64,000 nucleotides of DNA. Origin: Limnomonas spitsbergensis. Lineage: Eukaryota; Chlorophyta; Chlorophyceae; Chlamydomonadales. Within the stretch, counting starts at the first letter, position 1. Each line of letters begins with the position of its first letter. Where the stretch lies: NCBI GenBank assembly GCA_037349105.1, contig JAYJMM010000025.1:806001-870000 (forward strand), given 5' to 3'. This document shows positions 1 to 33,499 of this stretch, piece by piece. Both the position numbers and the translations under genes were made by a program. The notes under the pieces were generated by a model. The model made no database searches, was not told the origin of the DNA, and was given only the letters and a program-made list of their open reading frames with translations.

Positions 1-2421
1 TCCTCACCTCCGTCACCACCCCCCTCTCCCTCCCCACCTCCGTCACCACCACCCTCTCCCTCCCCACCTCCATCTCCACCACCCTCTTCATCCCCACCTC
101 CATCTCCACCACCCTCTCCCTCTCCCACTCCACCTCCATCACCACCACCCTCTCCCTCCCCACCTCCATCACCACCACCCTCACCCTCTCCACCACCATC
201 TCCACCACCCTCTCCCTCCCCACCTCCATCACCACCACCCTCTCCCTCCCCACCTCCATCACCACCACCCTCTCCCTCCCCACCTCCATATCCATTACCC
301 TCTCCCTCCCCACCTCCATCACCACCACCCTCTCCCTCCCCACCTCCATCACCACCCCCCTCTTCCTCCCCACCTCCGTCACCACCACCCTCTCCCTCCC
401 CACCTCCATATCCACCACCCTATCCCTCCCTACCCTCATCTCCACCACCCTCTCCCTCCTCACCTCCGTCACCACCTCCCTCTCCCTCCCCACCTCCATC
501 TCCACCACCCTCTCCCTCTCCACCTCCGTCACCATCACCCTCTCCCTCCCCACCTCCATATCCGCCACCCTCTCCCTCCCCACCTCCATCACCACCACCC
601 TCTCCCTCCCCACCTCCATCTCCACCACCCTCTACCTCTCCACCTCCATCTCCACCACCCTCTACCACTCCATATCCACCACCCTCTCCCTCCCCATCTC
701 CATCACCACCACCCTCTCCCTCTCTACCTCCATCTCCGCCACCCTCTCCCTTTCCACCTCCGTCACCACCACCCTCTCCCTTCCCACCTCCATCACCACC
801 ACCCTCTCCCTCTCCCACTCCACCTCCATCACCACCACCCTCTCCCTCCCCACCTCCATCACCACCACCCTCACCCTCTCCACCACCATCTCCACCACCC
901 TCTCCCTCCCCACCTCCATCACCACCACCCTCTCCCTCCCCACCTCCATCACCACCACCCTCTCCCTCCCCACCTCCATATCCATTACCCTCTCCCTCCC
1001 CACCTCCATCACCACCACCCTCTCCCTCCCCACCTCCATCACCACCCCCCTCTTCCTCCCCACCTCCGTCACCACCACCCTCTCCCTCCCCACCTCCATA
1101 TCCACCACCCTATCCCTCCCTACCCTCATCTCCACCACCCTCTCCCTCCTCACCTCCGTCACCACCTCCCTCTCCCTCCCCACCTCCATCTCCACCACCC
1201 TCTCCCTCTCCACCTCCGTCACCATCACCCTCTCCCTCCCCACCTCCATATCCGCCACCCTCTCCCTCCCCACCTCCATCACCACCACCCTCTCCCTCCC
1301 CACCTCCATCTCCACCACCCTCTACCTCTCCACCTCCATCTCCACCACCCTCTACCACTCCATATCCACCACCCTCTCCCTCCCCATCTCCATCACCACC
1401 ACCCTCTCCCTCTCTACCTCCATCTCCGCCACCCTCTCCCTTTCCACCTCCGTCACCACCACCCTCTCCCTTCCCACCTCCATCACCACCACCCTCTCCC
1501 TCCCCACCTTTATCACCACCACCCTCTTCCTCTCTACCCCCATTTCCACCATCCTCTCCTTCCCCACCACCCTCTCCCTCCCCACCTCCGTTACCACCAC
1601 CCTCTACCTCCCCACCTCCATATCCCTCCACACCTCCATATCCCTTTCCACCTCCATATCCCTCCACACCTCCATATCCCTCCACACCTCCATATCCCTC
1701 CCCACCTCCATATCCCTCCACACCTCCATATCCCTTCCCACCTCCATATCCCTCCACACTTCCATATCCCTCCACACCTCCATATCCCTCCACACCTCCA
1801 TATCCCTCCCCACCTCCACATCTCTCCACACCTCCATATCCCTCCACACCTCCATATCCCTCCCCGCTTCCCTCTCCACTTCCATATGCCTCCCCACCTC
1901 AACCACCCTCTCTGTCCCCACCTTCCTCTCCCTCTCCCTTCCCACCTCTCTCTTTACTCTCCTCCCCACCTCCCTGTCCATCTCCTTCTCCCTCCCCACC
2001 CCCCTTTTCCTCTCCCTCCCCACCTCCCTCTCCCACTCCTTCTCGCTCCCCACCTTCCTCTCCCTCTCCCTCCCCACCTCCCTATCCCTCTGTCTTTCCA
2101 CCCCTCCCTCCTTCTTCCTTTCCCCCCAGCTCCCTCTCTCCCTTTCCACCCGTGCCCCCCTTTCCCTCTCACCCTGAAGCCACCTCTCCTCCTCCCCTCC
2201 TTCCCCCCTCTCCCTCCCCCCCCCTTCCTCCCTCTCCCTCTCACCCCCTTCCTCCCTCTCCCTCTCCCCCCTTCCTTCCCTCTCCCTCTCCCCCCTTCCT
2301 TCCCTCTCCCTTTCCCCCCCTCCCCCCCTCTCCCTCTCCCCCCCTCCCCCCCTCTCCCTCTCCCCCCCTTCCTCCCTCTCCCTCTCCCCCCCATCCTCCC
2401 TCTCCCTCTCCCCCCCTTCAG
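1..2421 (+). repeat. Polypyrimidine minisatellite (30-bp unit, higher-order 690-bp repeat) ending at a splice acceptor
   Basis: The plus strand is almost purely C/T/A. From 1 to about 1,600 the unit is 30 bp (tctccctccc, cacctccatc, accaccaccc). The block from about 115 recurs from about 805, giving a 690-bp higher-order repeat of 23 units. From 1,600 to 1,880 it becomes a cctccatatccctccacac-type repeat, and from 1,880 to 2,420 simple CCCTCTCCCT tracts. It ends exactly at ccccttcag, the acceptor of the exon at 2,422, so it is read as the 3' part of an intron whose polypyrimidine tract has expanded to more than 2.4 kb. Long Gly/Glu/Asp-rich or Pro-rich reading frames across it are translations of the repeat and are not called as genes. 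Confidence 0.9.
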
Positions 2422-24678
<22,257 letters not shown>

Positions 24679-27600
24679 GCACCTGAGTGGCTTGAGATCC
24701 CTTAATTCTGGGGCATCTTGAGGATTCTTCAATCCTTCAGTCATTTCCGGGAAGGAACTTCGGGTAATGAAGTGTACATGATGAATGCAGGGCTTTCAAT
24801 GGTATGAGAAAGGATGCTTCGGGATATGGTTAGTTACAGATTTCATTCACACGTAATTGTTTGCTTCAACAACATTAGTATTCGCATGGCAAGTGATTTC
24901 CACGGATTTGGGATCGGATCCCAAGTTCATTTTCTTACTTAATTAGCGTACCGGTATATGTGCTGTTCTCTTTTTGAGCTAGCTGATTGCAGGCTGGCAA
25001 AGTTGTCGCAGTGTAATGCTGCTGCACATATTTTCTACCACATATGGAGTAAATCAAATCACGTCATTCTGGTAATTTATTTTAATGATGTAGCAATCGT
25101 AGCTAGGCTATCTGTTAAGTCTTCACCGAGTTAACTTAAATATTTTGTGTAGCTGGTATCGTGGGTACATATGACATGTTATAAGTCATCCCTTACTTCC
25201 CAGTAAGTGGAGTCAAACTGTTGGTATGGAGCACTAGTTGCACACCCTCGTACGTCGCAGAATTGTGAGCCAGATTGTCTAGATTGTCTCTTTTTTCTTT
25301 TTGTGCATTCATGAGTGAGGCTCTCATGTCTTTCGCGAGCGAGTCCTCTCTGTCATTTCGTGCATTCGTGATCAAGATTGTCAATTTTGCTTGTTCGCAT
25401 GGATGGTAGCATGAGTGTCCTTGCCATGTGTCACTGACGAGGGGATACCAGGGTAACCAGGGAGTGGTGCACGCCCATTTATGAGAGATTATCTGAATTA
25501 TATATACGTCATTAGGCCCCTTTTAACTAGCTAAATAGTGAATATGCCGACATTTGACAAATTGAGATAATATCATTGACACTCGTGCATGATGAAAGCC
25601 GTGGTTGCTTCTTGTTGTACTTACTTAAATGCATGTGAGTCACCGCTAGGTGTTTTAATGTCGTCTTCACGTGCTCCTTAAATATTTAAAATGATGTATC
25701 TGGGCAAGATCTGGCGTGCTTATTTGTGTGTCTGAATGTAAAGATTACTTGCTTGCCGCCTCATTCCCTACCAGCCCCACGTGGCTGAGCGTTCAGCAGG
25801 GCCCAGCGGGTATGCACTGTTCTTAACTTGCTTGCCGCCTGAATAAGGGTCTTGTGTCTGAAGAGTCGCATCCAAATCCAACCAAACACGAAGTGTTTAC
25901 AAGGAAAACGTGTGCCGTCTTGGTCGTCTGGGATACTTCAGGTTGGATCCAATCTTGCAAGCCGCCGGCATAGACAGGGAAACCGACATGTGGACAACAT
26001 GCTACCAATCCTAAATGTGTGTTAGCTTGCCAATGGAGCGGACATCCAAGCATACAAGGCAATTGACCACCCGTGGTGTAAGCTACTTATTACATAACGA
26101 GCGTTCATTTGGAAGGCCGCCACTCCTAGATAATGCACAGTTGGTGGTGATTTCTTTACACACACATCAAAATAATACCAAGGCCATTCGAAATTTCGAA
26201 TTTTGAACCACATGGCCAAATATGCCGACTACGGTACTGTGATTTGTATCAAACACATGTGAACAATTGTGATTGGGACGCAAGTTGAATGTTGCATCCC
26301 TCACACAATTACACAAATATGATGCGTTGTCATGCATCCTTTCAGTTAAAAACACCAAAGCATCTCAGAAAAAATCCCGGAAATGTGAAGGGTGTCCCAA
26401 AATTCGGAATCTGCCTCCGTTGGGTGTGAAACTGCGAATCGGTTATGTATTTAACATTTTTGCCTTATGAAGGCAAAACATGGTCAAACATTCTCCAAAC
26501 ACGCAACAAAACTTAGCCAATCCGAAAATGTATTTTAAATACATTTTATTTCTATTTTTATTTTGTTATCTTTGGGGACCTCACCCAGCCGCTGACACAA
26601 GTTTGTGCGTGCGCGAACACCTGCCTCATTGCTAGTGCAGCTCCCGGCATGCGCCAGCACGGTGCTTGCTGTAGGCTGGAACCAAGTGCGGTAGCCGGTA
26701 GGCGGCCGCATACCTGTGCATGGTGGCGGGGTCCCTGGGGTCTTCTCTGCCATTTGCCTTCAGATGTGCATGCACTTACGCGGCACCCACTTGCTCAATT
26801 AGGAACAGGGAGCCGCTGCATGTCAGAGGCTGCCTCACACAGTCTAGGGACAGCTGATCCCCGCTCCAACTCCTCCAGTGCCTCTATCAGCTCACTGCAC
26901 CATGTGCGCCCTACATTTTTGGGCGCCCGCGCTTTTGAGTCTTTTTTGCGCATGATCCAAAGGCGAAACCTCATTGACGTGCGCCCTTCTGCATGTCCAG
27001 TCGAACCGCGAGCCGCAAGTCAGCCACCATGGCTACTGCCATGAGAAGCGGAGCACGTGCTGTCACCATTTGCATTGAACGGCTCGATTTACAGCTCTCA
27101 CTTACCTTAAGCAGGCAGCGGACACAGGTAGCCCCCCAGCCAGGCGCAGGTGCTGAAGTAGGCTGTAGGATACACATCACATAGGAGGATGGCATGGCTG
27201 CACCATTGCCCAGGCTGTGCATGGTAGCTGGAACTGAGCCTAGTCATTCCCTACCAGCCCCACGTGGCCGAGCGTCCAGCAGAGCCCAGCGGGATATGCA
27301 CTGTTCTAAACTTCGCCGTAGGCGCCGCACAGACAGCATGTAGCTAATGCAGGTTGGCAGATGGCGTCTCAGACGCGTTTCGGCGGCCGTGTGGCGCACA
27401 TGGTGCAGCAATGCAGCTAAAGGCGTCTCATACTTGGCGTGGCCTTCTTCAGGCTGCCATGGATTAAAGTATTACTGGGTTTACTGGTATGACCCAATAT
27501 GGTTTCCAGACTCGAGCCCCATTTTCGTCTTCGGCCATGCAAGGTCCAATTTCGGAGTTGGCCCGTGGATAAATGATGTTAAGACGCCGTCCTCCAAGGC

Positions 27601-27949
27601 CCAAAACAAGAATGCCATGATCCAGGATAAACCAAGGTAGTTCAAGGCTAGATTCGTCTGGCCCATGCATAGGAATAACACAGCATTGACCGGCATATCA
27701 TAGCAAACGTCTCTGACAATGCGCCCCCTGCATCTCCTTAAGCAAATAAGCACAGCTACCCGGGCCCCGAAGGTGATGTTCTGTATGTCATTGTAAAATA
27801 CCGTTTTTGCTTGCTTGTTTCAGAGTGCATGTGTTGAGTTCATTCTCGACGAGAAGCAACGATACAGGCATTGCTTTCCTTTTCATCGGCATCCCAGTCA
27901 GGCCAATGATCAAGACATCTCTGTCATTCAGAGCTTAGGCATCAAACTG
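24679..27949. other. Intergenic region, little recognisable
   Basis: No recognisable domain was found. 24,700-26,500 is relatively AT-rich and stop-dense. A block of about 80 bp beginning cattccctaccagccccacg occurs at 25,764 and again at 27,246, both times followed by gcccagcggg and a tatgcactgttct phrase, so it is a two-copy dispersed repeat. A TGTAA motif, the usual green-algal polyadenylation signal, lies near 25,013 and could end the surface-protein transcript. Confidence 0.5.
26795..26974 (-). CDS. Possible short coding exon or ORF, unrecognised
   Basis: A 59-codon minus-strand frame is rich in Lys, Arg and Glu, with a central CSELIEALEELERG helix-like segment, ending in TGA. A strong minus-strand donor (cttaag then gtaagtgag) lies about 130 bp upstream, near 27,110, after a frame reading GWGATCVRCLLK. 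The two could be exons of one small gene on the minus strand. No family is recognised and the composition is only weakly coding-like. Confidence 0.25.
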   Translation of the reverse strand: MRFRLWIMRKKDSKARAPKNVGRTWCSELIEALEELERGSAVPRLCEAASDMQRLPVPN

Positions 27950-30900
27950 CTACGTCGCCCTGCATGGCGGGTAGGACTGCCCGTTGATCACATGGCCATG
28001 CATGATGGCGCGCTGCACATCTGCCTCAAAGCGCCGAGGGTTCTCCTCCAATGCCGTTGCTGCCTCCTTGTTGAGCGGGTCCGTCACATTGGGGTCCTGA
28101 AAGTCCATCAAAGCAGGAAACGGGCAAGTGGTCATGAGAGTGTGAAGGCGAATTGGGACACAATCTTTACCTAAAACATTGACCAGTCTACAGTCAACGG
28201 CTGAAGTAGCGAGGCATGCAGCACCAAGTCCTGCCAACGGTGAACCAAGTTGCACCTGAACTGTAGCTATACAGCGTTAAACCATGCAGTACCCTTCATG
28301 TTCCCAAAGGTGTGGGCGCATTTGCCCTCTCCCTTTTTTCCTTCTTTTAGCCCCCTCCCTCTGCCCCCTCCCTTTTCGCCCCCTCCCTTTTTTTCTTCTT
28401 TTAGCCCCCTCATTTTGCCCCCAGCCCTTTTCGCCCCCTCTTTTTGCCCCCTCCCCTTTTCCCTTATTTCCCCCCCCCCCCTCATTTTCCCCTTTATTTT
28501 GCCCCCATCCTTGCCCCCTCCCTTTTCCCCTTATTTCCCCCCCCCCCCTCCCTTTGCCCCCTCCCTTCATGCAGATGGCATAACAGGACTTGCCAATCCA
28601 AAACGATCTGACTGAACCTGTGCAAGTCATTTCCAATCTCCATGCACATTGAAGAGGGGACAAACGCGTGTACAGGGTGCAAACTTGCTGGGCAGCCTAG
28701 CGCGCACCAAGAAAATAAACTGCAGGCCGTACACCACGGCACCAATGGTCAGAATGGGTTTCCAGTCCTCACGCAGGATGTTGAGACAGATCTTGCCTTC
28801 AGAGTCAATGTTGGGGTGGTACACCTGACCAGGGGTGGCAATGGGAGAGGGGCAGTCACTGAGGGGTTCAGACAGGTCGTAACAAGGGGTTTCGGCCAGT
28901 AACGCAGAAAGACCCCATCCCAATTCCCAAGGGTCGACTGCGGTTGTGGAGGACTCGTCGGACACCGAAGTCGAGGACTCGACAGACCCCTTGGGAGGGC
29001 GGCAGCTGGGGAGGGTGCAGCTAAGCACTAGGATAGCTCTAATGGCTTCAAGTGCTGCCACCTTCATCGCATATATACAATGACGGCCATGCAAGGATTT
29101 TGAGCTCCCTCGATTCATGTTCAACCTTGAAAACATGTCCCAAGAATCTTTGTTTCCCAATAACCTTTCTTTCCCAAGTACCCTTTGCCTATGCACCGAA
29201 TGGGGGACGGAAATACTTTTCTGCAGCAATCTCTACCCCATGTCTCACCCTTGTCTTGCAAAGGACCTTAGGAGGATCATGCGGGTAGCCCCCTGAGATG
29301 GTGAAGTCAAAGAGGAACTTCCCACCCCTGCACGTGGCAGTCAAAGTGACAGAATGTGATCAGTAGTCATCACCGGAGTTACAGGATGTGATCAGTAGTC
29401 ATCACCGCAATGGATAGACCTGCTGTGGGTCGAGGGGTCCTGACGCCTCGTGCTTCGGCGGAGTGTGCAGTCTTCCTATCTTTCATAACCTTGGGCACAA
29501 ACTAACAGTGCAGTATGGGACTCAAGGAATTGAATCATGACACAGTCTCATATTGCCCCACATGCATGGGAAAGCGCCAAGAGTGGAATAGCAGACACTT
29601 GATGACCGGTGCCCTGTGACCTGTGTCAAAAGCAAATATAGGGCAGTGGACGTTACCCTTGGACAGCCAGACTGACAATATTAGCCATGATCTACACGGC
29701 CAATCTCCAGAATAGCATGGGACATTGAGACATGCTCACATGCCCACCCTTCGCCACTTCCACAAGCATTGCATGGCATTCGAAATGGCTGCAGTGCTGC
29801 ACCTACTTCCAGATGCCTTCGTCTGGTCGAATGGTGATCTGGAAGTGCATCAGCTTTTCTCGCCCTTCTGCAGGGTTGAAAACAGGAGGCCAGGAGGGAC
29901 GATGTCAGCTGCGTGGTAGCATAATACAGCATGATACGGCACAGGTTTAGCATGATACAGCACATGTTAAGCAAGATACAGCACAGGTGAAGCATGATAC
30001 AGCACAGGTGAAGCCGGATTATGCCACCAAGATTGTACGAAACAGCACAGGTTAAGCCGGATTGACTACAGTACCAAGGTTTTAGTTAAAATATCGCACG
30101 ATTCGACACAGGCTTAGCCGGGTTGCGCTACCATGGGCAGCTGAAGCGAGCACGTGCAGGCAGAACAGTGGCCTCAACCCAGCATCACAAAGCTCAGGCT
30201 TTTACTGTGTCTGTGTGTCAAAAGCACGAGGACTTTTGGCCTTAACCGAGCATGAAGGGGTTATGCTCGTTTAATGCCAGAAGTTCCCTTGGATTTTTCT
30301 GAGGATATCCAGAAGGAGATATCCTCCGAGGATATACCAGATATATCCTGCCCAGCGCAGAAGGACTAATGGCCTTCCGCCAGCATCACAAGGCTCACTT
30401 ATACTGTGTTTGTGTGTCAAAAGCGCGAGGTTTTGGCCGACAAAGAGGTCTTAACCGAGCATGAAGGGGTGGAGTCCATATCCTGCCCAGCGCAGAAGGA
30501 CTGGTGGAATTACACCAGCATTCACAGGCGCAGTCTACAGCCTGCACAATGCACAAGGACCTCAAGCCAGCTTCAACAGGCGTCGTCTACAGCCTGCACA
30601 ATGCACTACAGCCAGTGACCTCAACCCAGCATCAACACGCCCAGTCTATTTCCTGAAAAATACAAGAGGACTAGCAGCCTCAGCCTAGCCTCAGCCTAGC
30701 CTCAGCCCAGCCTCAGCCCAGCCTCAGCCCAGCCTCAGCCTAGCCTCAGCCCAGCCTCAGCCAAGCCTCAGCCCAGCCTCAGCCCAGCCTGAACCCAGCC
30801 TCAGCCGAGCCTCAGCCCAGCCTCAGCCCAGCCTCAGCCCAGCCTCAGCCCAGCCTCAGCCTAGCCTCAGCCCAGCCTCAGCCCAGCCTCAGCCCAGCCT

Positions 30901-33075
30901 CAGCCCAGCCTCAGCCCAGCCTGAACCCAGCCTCAGCCCAGCCTCAGCCCTGCCTCAGCCCAGCCTCAGCCCAGCCTCAGCCTAGCCTCAGCCTAGCCTC
31001 AGCCCAGCCTCAGCCCAGCCTCAGCCCAGCCTGAACCCAGCCTCAGCCCAGCCTCAGCCCAGCCTCAGCCCAGCTTCAGCCCAGCCTGAACCCAGCCTCA
31101 GCCCAGCCTCAGCCCAGCCTCAGCCCAGCCTGAACCCAGCCTCAGCCCTGAATCAGCCCAGCCTCAGCCCAGCCTCAGCCCAGCCTGAACCCAGCCTCAG
31201 CCCTGCCTCAGCCCAGCCTCAGCCCAGCCTCAGCCTAGCCTCAGCCCAGCCTCAGCCCAGCCTCAGCCCAGCCTCAGCCCAGCCTCAGCCCAGCCTCAGC
31301 CCAGCCTCAGCCTAGCCTCAGCCCAGCCTCAGCCCAGCCTCAGCCCAGCCTCAGCCCTGCCTCAGCCCAGCCTCAGCCCAGCCTCAGCCTAGCCTCAGCC
31401 CAGCCTCAGCCCAGCCTCAGCCCAGCCTCAGCCCAGCCTCAGCCCAGCCTCAGCCCAGCCTCAGCCCAGCCTCAGCCGAGCCTCAGCCCAGCCTCAGCCC
31501 AGCCTCAGCCCTGCCTCAGCCCAGCCTCAGCCCAGCCTCAGCCCAGCCTCAGCCCAGCCTCAGCCCAGCCTCAGCCTAGCCTCAGCCCAGCCTCAGCAGG
31601 TAAACATGATGCACACTATATGCAAGCGGGCATGTTGAGTTACCTGAGAAGTGGATGGTACGCATTACCGTTGTGCATACATAACATCGTTATGCACTAA
31701 TGTCATGTAACGCGCAAGGACTGGCACGTTGGAGGGAAGCGCTCCGAGGTGAGGGGGACTGTCACAATTCAAAGAGTTCGGAGGCTGGGGGGACTCTGAT
31801 ATTATATTATAATATTCCTGATGCGCATAAACAAGAGGCCTGTAAGAGTTACCTGGGAAATGAATGGTGATATTGGGGGGCAAGCTGAGCTCCACCATAT
31901 CTGTTACAGGAAGAGAGGAGGGCATGGTCCGTTCAGCAAAATCTGGAAATACCATTTTCAAATTCATGTTGGGCTGATACTTGTTATTAGGCAGCATCAG
32001 GGGCAGCATTCAGGGTTGAACCAAACCACTAAGTTGCGTCATGCGCAAGGGAAAACGTTGCATGCAGTGAGGTTGGCTTCAGTGCAGGCTCGTCTAGCAG
32101 ATCAGACAAGGCAGGTTAGCGGTTGGTCAATGGCATGATAGATGTCTCGACCCATGCCATGATAACGACCATGCAATCTACTGGCCATGCACTATGCCTG
32201 GCCATTCTTCTGGCCATGCAACAATGCCAAGTGCCATGCCATCCCACTGGCCATGTATAACAAGCCAGGCAGTACTGCCCAGTGACAAGCCACTCTCCTA
32301 GCCATGCATTCTACTTCCTCGCTTTCCAGCAGTATCATGCCATTCTGCTGGCTATGCATGCATGTGCTTTTGAACCGCCAATCTCCTGGGCATGTTGATC
32401 TATTGCGCTTCTGCGACAAACAGGCGGATCCCGAAGGAGAATAATCGCACCTTTCTGCATCCTCAGCTCCCCTGTGCGATCGAAGTCGAGTTGGTGCAGA
32501 GGTGGGACGCAGAGGGGCAAAGTGAGGTCAAGTGTGGTTTAAAAGCGATCACATGGTAGCGAACGACACAATAACGTTACGTGAGAGATCTATGGCGCAA
32601 TGGCACAACCTAAATTCGGCGAGTATTTTATTCGGCAAAGCGAAATCAACACAAGGCCCGAGGAGGAGGGGGGTGCATGGAGTTCAGGCATGCTCTAGCC
32701 CCTAGCACATCATGTAATGCAGTAACAGGAGATGCCTCTGGAAATATGACAAAGATCCGGAGTGGGTTTTCTGGGGCTGTTGAGTTCGGTGTTTTGAGGC
32801 GGAGGGGGTGGACCGGGAGTTATCTGGGTATCTACCGCTGCCTTCCTACGCCCCCACCTGCCGACATGCGAGTCACTTTAGTTCCATTGGCCACCGCAGC
32901 GTCCTCCTCCTTTTTTTGCTTGTCCTGTTCGAAGAGGCACCGACCATAGGTGTGTCCAGGCAGCGAGGGCGAGTGAGAACGGCTTTGGGTTATAACTCGG
33001 CCACCACGTGAGTCACTGCAGCGCCTCTGGATGAAGCCGCAGACAACATACCCGCATAGAGAATAGCTTGATCAT
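27950..33075 (-). CDS. UBC12: NEDD8-conjugating enzyme Ubc12 (E2), complete, 8 exons
   Basis: Minus-strand exons in order: 33075-33052, 32924-32858, 32471-32451, 31900-31853, 29867-29807, 29327-29249, 28824-28708, 28096-27950 (TAG). All phases agree and the product is 187 aa, close to the roughly 183 aa usual for UBC12. It starts MIKLFSMR, the family's characteristic N-terminus, which docks the NEDD8 E1. Then come [30 protein letters not shown] and YPHDPPKV. The catalytic core is [18 protein letters not shown] with the active-site Cys at about residue 113, followed by [11 protein letters not shown] and DPLNKEAA. It transfers the ubiquitin-like NEDD8 to cullins, controlling SCF-type ligases in the cytosol and nucleus. 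Its largest intron (29,868-31,852) holds an 11-bp minisatellite. It is divergently transcribed from the TPR-CobW gene, with 424 bp between the starts. Confidence 0.95.
28320..28575 (+). repeat. Polypyrimidine tract repeat (ccctccctttt) in the last UBC12 intron
   Basis: Irregular tcgccccctcccttttt units are C/T-rich on the plus strand, so purine-rich in the UBC12 transcript, downstream of the donor at 28,707. Pro/Phe-rich plus frames and Gly/Glu/Lys-rich minus frames here are not genes. Confidence 0.85.
29345..29410 (+). repeat. Short tandem duplication in a UBC12 intron
   Basis: gtgatcagtagtcatcaccg is present twice, 35-40 bp apart. Confidence 0.85.
29925..30130 (+). repeat. Degenerate repeat of catgatacagcacaggt(t/g)aagc
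   Basis: About seven decayed copies in a UBC12 intron. A related 'atcgtgc(t/c)accat ... ctgtatcgtgc' phrase appears near 35,115-35,205 and 'cgatacggctcgatatggcacagg' near 33,765, so the motif is dispersed. Confidence 0.6.
30180..30675 (+). repeat. Duplicated block in the UBC12 intron
   Basis: gcatcacaaagctcaggctt ... tgtgtgtcaaaagcacgagg (30,183-30,235) recurs at 30,383-30,430, each followed by an 'accgagcatgaaggggt' phrase. A shorter 'cagtctacagcctgcacaatgcac' phrase occurs twice near 30,530-30,605. Confidence 0.75.
30676..31600 (+). repeat. 11-bp minisatellite, about 84 copies
   Basis: Unit cctcagcccag, with recurrent variants cctcagcctag, cctgaacccag and cctcagccctg. The order of variants repeats at longer range, suggesting block duplications. 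It ends at cagcag/gtaaac at 31,600, a plus-strand splice-donor-like sequence that the minus-strand gene would not use. Confidence 0.95.
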
Positions 33076-33499
33076 GGCGTCGAAGTTTTTCTACACCAAA
33101 GCCGGTAGCTTATGCAAGGAGAGAAGTGTTTTCGAGTTTGAGGAGACGTGACTAGGAGAGCAGTAGGCCTAGACAAGAACAACTGTACGAGCAGCTAGTT
33201 TTTAGTAATATGGCTGACCAGATTCCTAGAGCAGTTTCGAGTACAGGTCGTGAACGCAATCTATACTTGAGGATAGTGCTCCCCCTGGCCCCCTTTGCCC
33301 ACCCAGCTTGCAGGCAGGCCGTGGCATGTACAGCCCCCATCAAAACGCTACAATCCGCCCTCTGCCAAAATGCAGATTGGATCCGAGCCCTTCCCCTTCT
33401 CCTGAAACGAAATTTCCCAATGGCTGTCTTGCGCCGCTGGCACCGATTTATCTCAGCCACATGCTAATAGCTGACTGGCCATGCTAACAGCTCAGTTCC
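33076..33499. promoter_or_regulatory. Divergent promoter region between UBC12 and the TPR-CobW gene
   Basis: The two start codons are 424 bp apart and point away from each other, so the interval should hold both promoters and 5' UTRs. No clear TATA box or named element was seen. A plus-strand frame starting at 33,210 (MADQIPRAV...) could be an upstream ORF or an alternative first exon. An in-frame TAA at 33,485 precedes the chosen CobW-gene start. Confidence 0.5.

Noticed and set aside
420..2149. Gly/Glu/Asp-rich minus-strand proteins
   Set aside because: Pure translations of a 30-bp pyrimidine minisatellite, open in several frames and without start context or splice support.
33210..33467. 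85-codon plus-strand ORF as the true N-terminus of the TPR-CobW gene
   Set aside because: It ends in a stop before the TPR exon, and no donor/acceptor pair with matching phase was found to join it. It is kept only as a possible upstream ORF.
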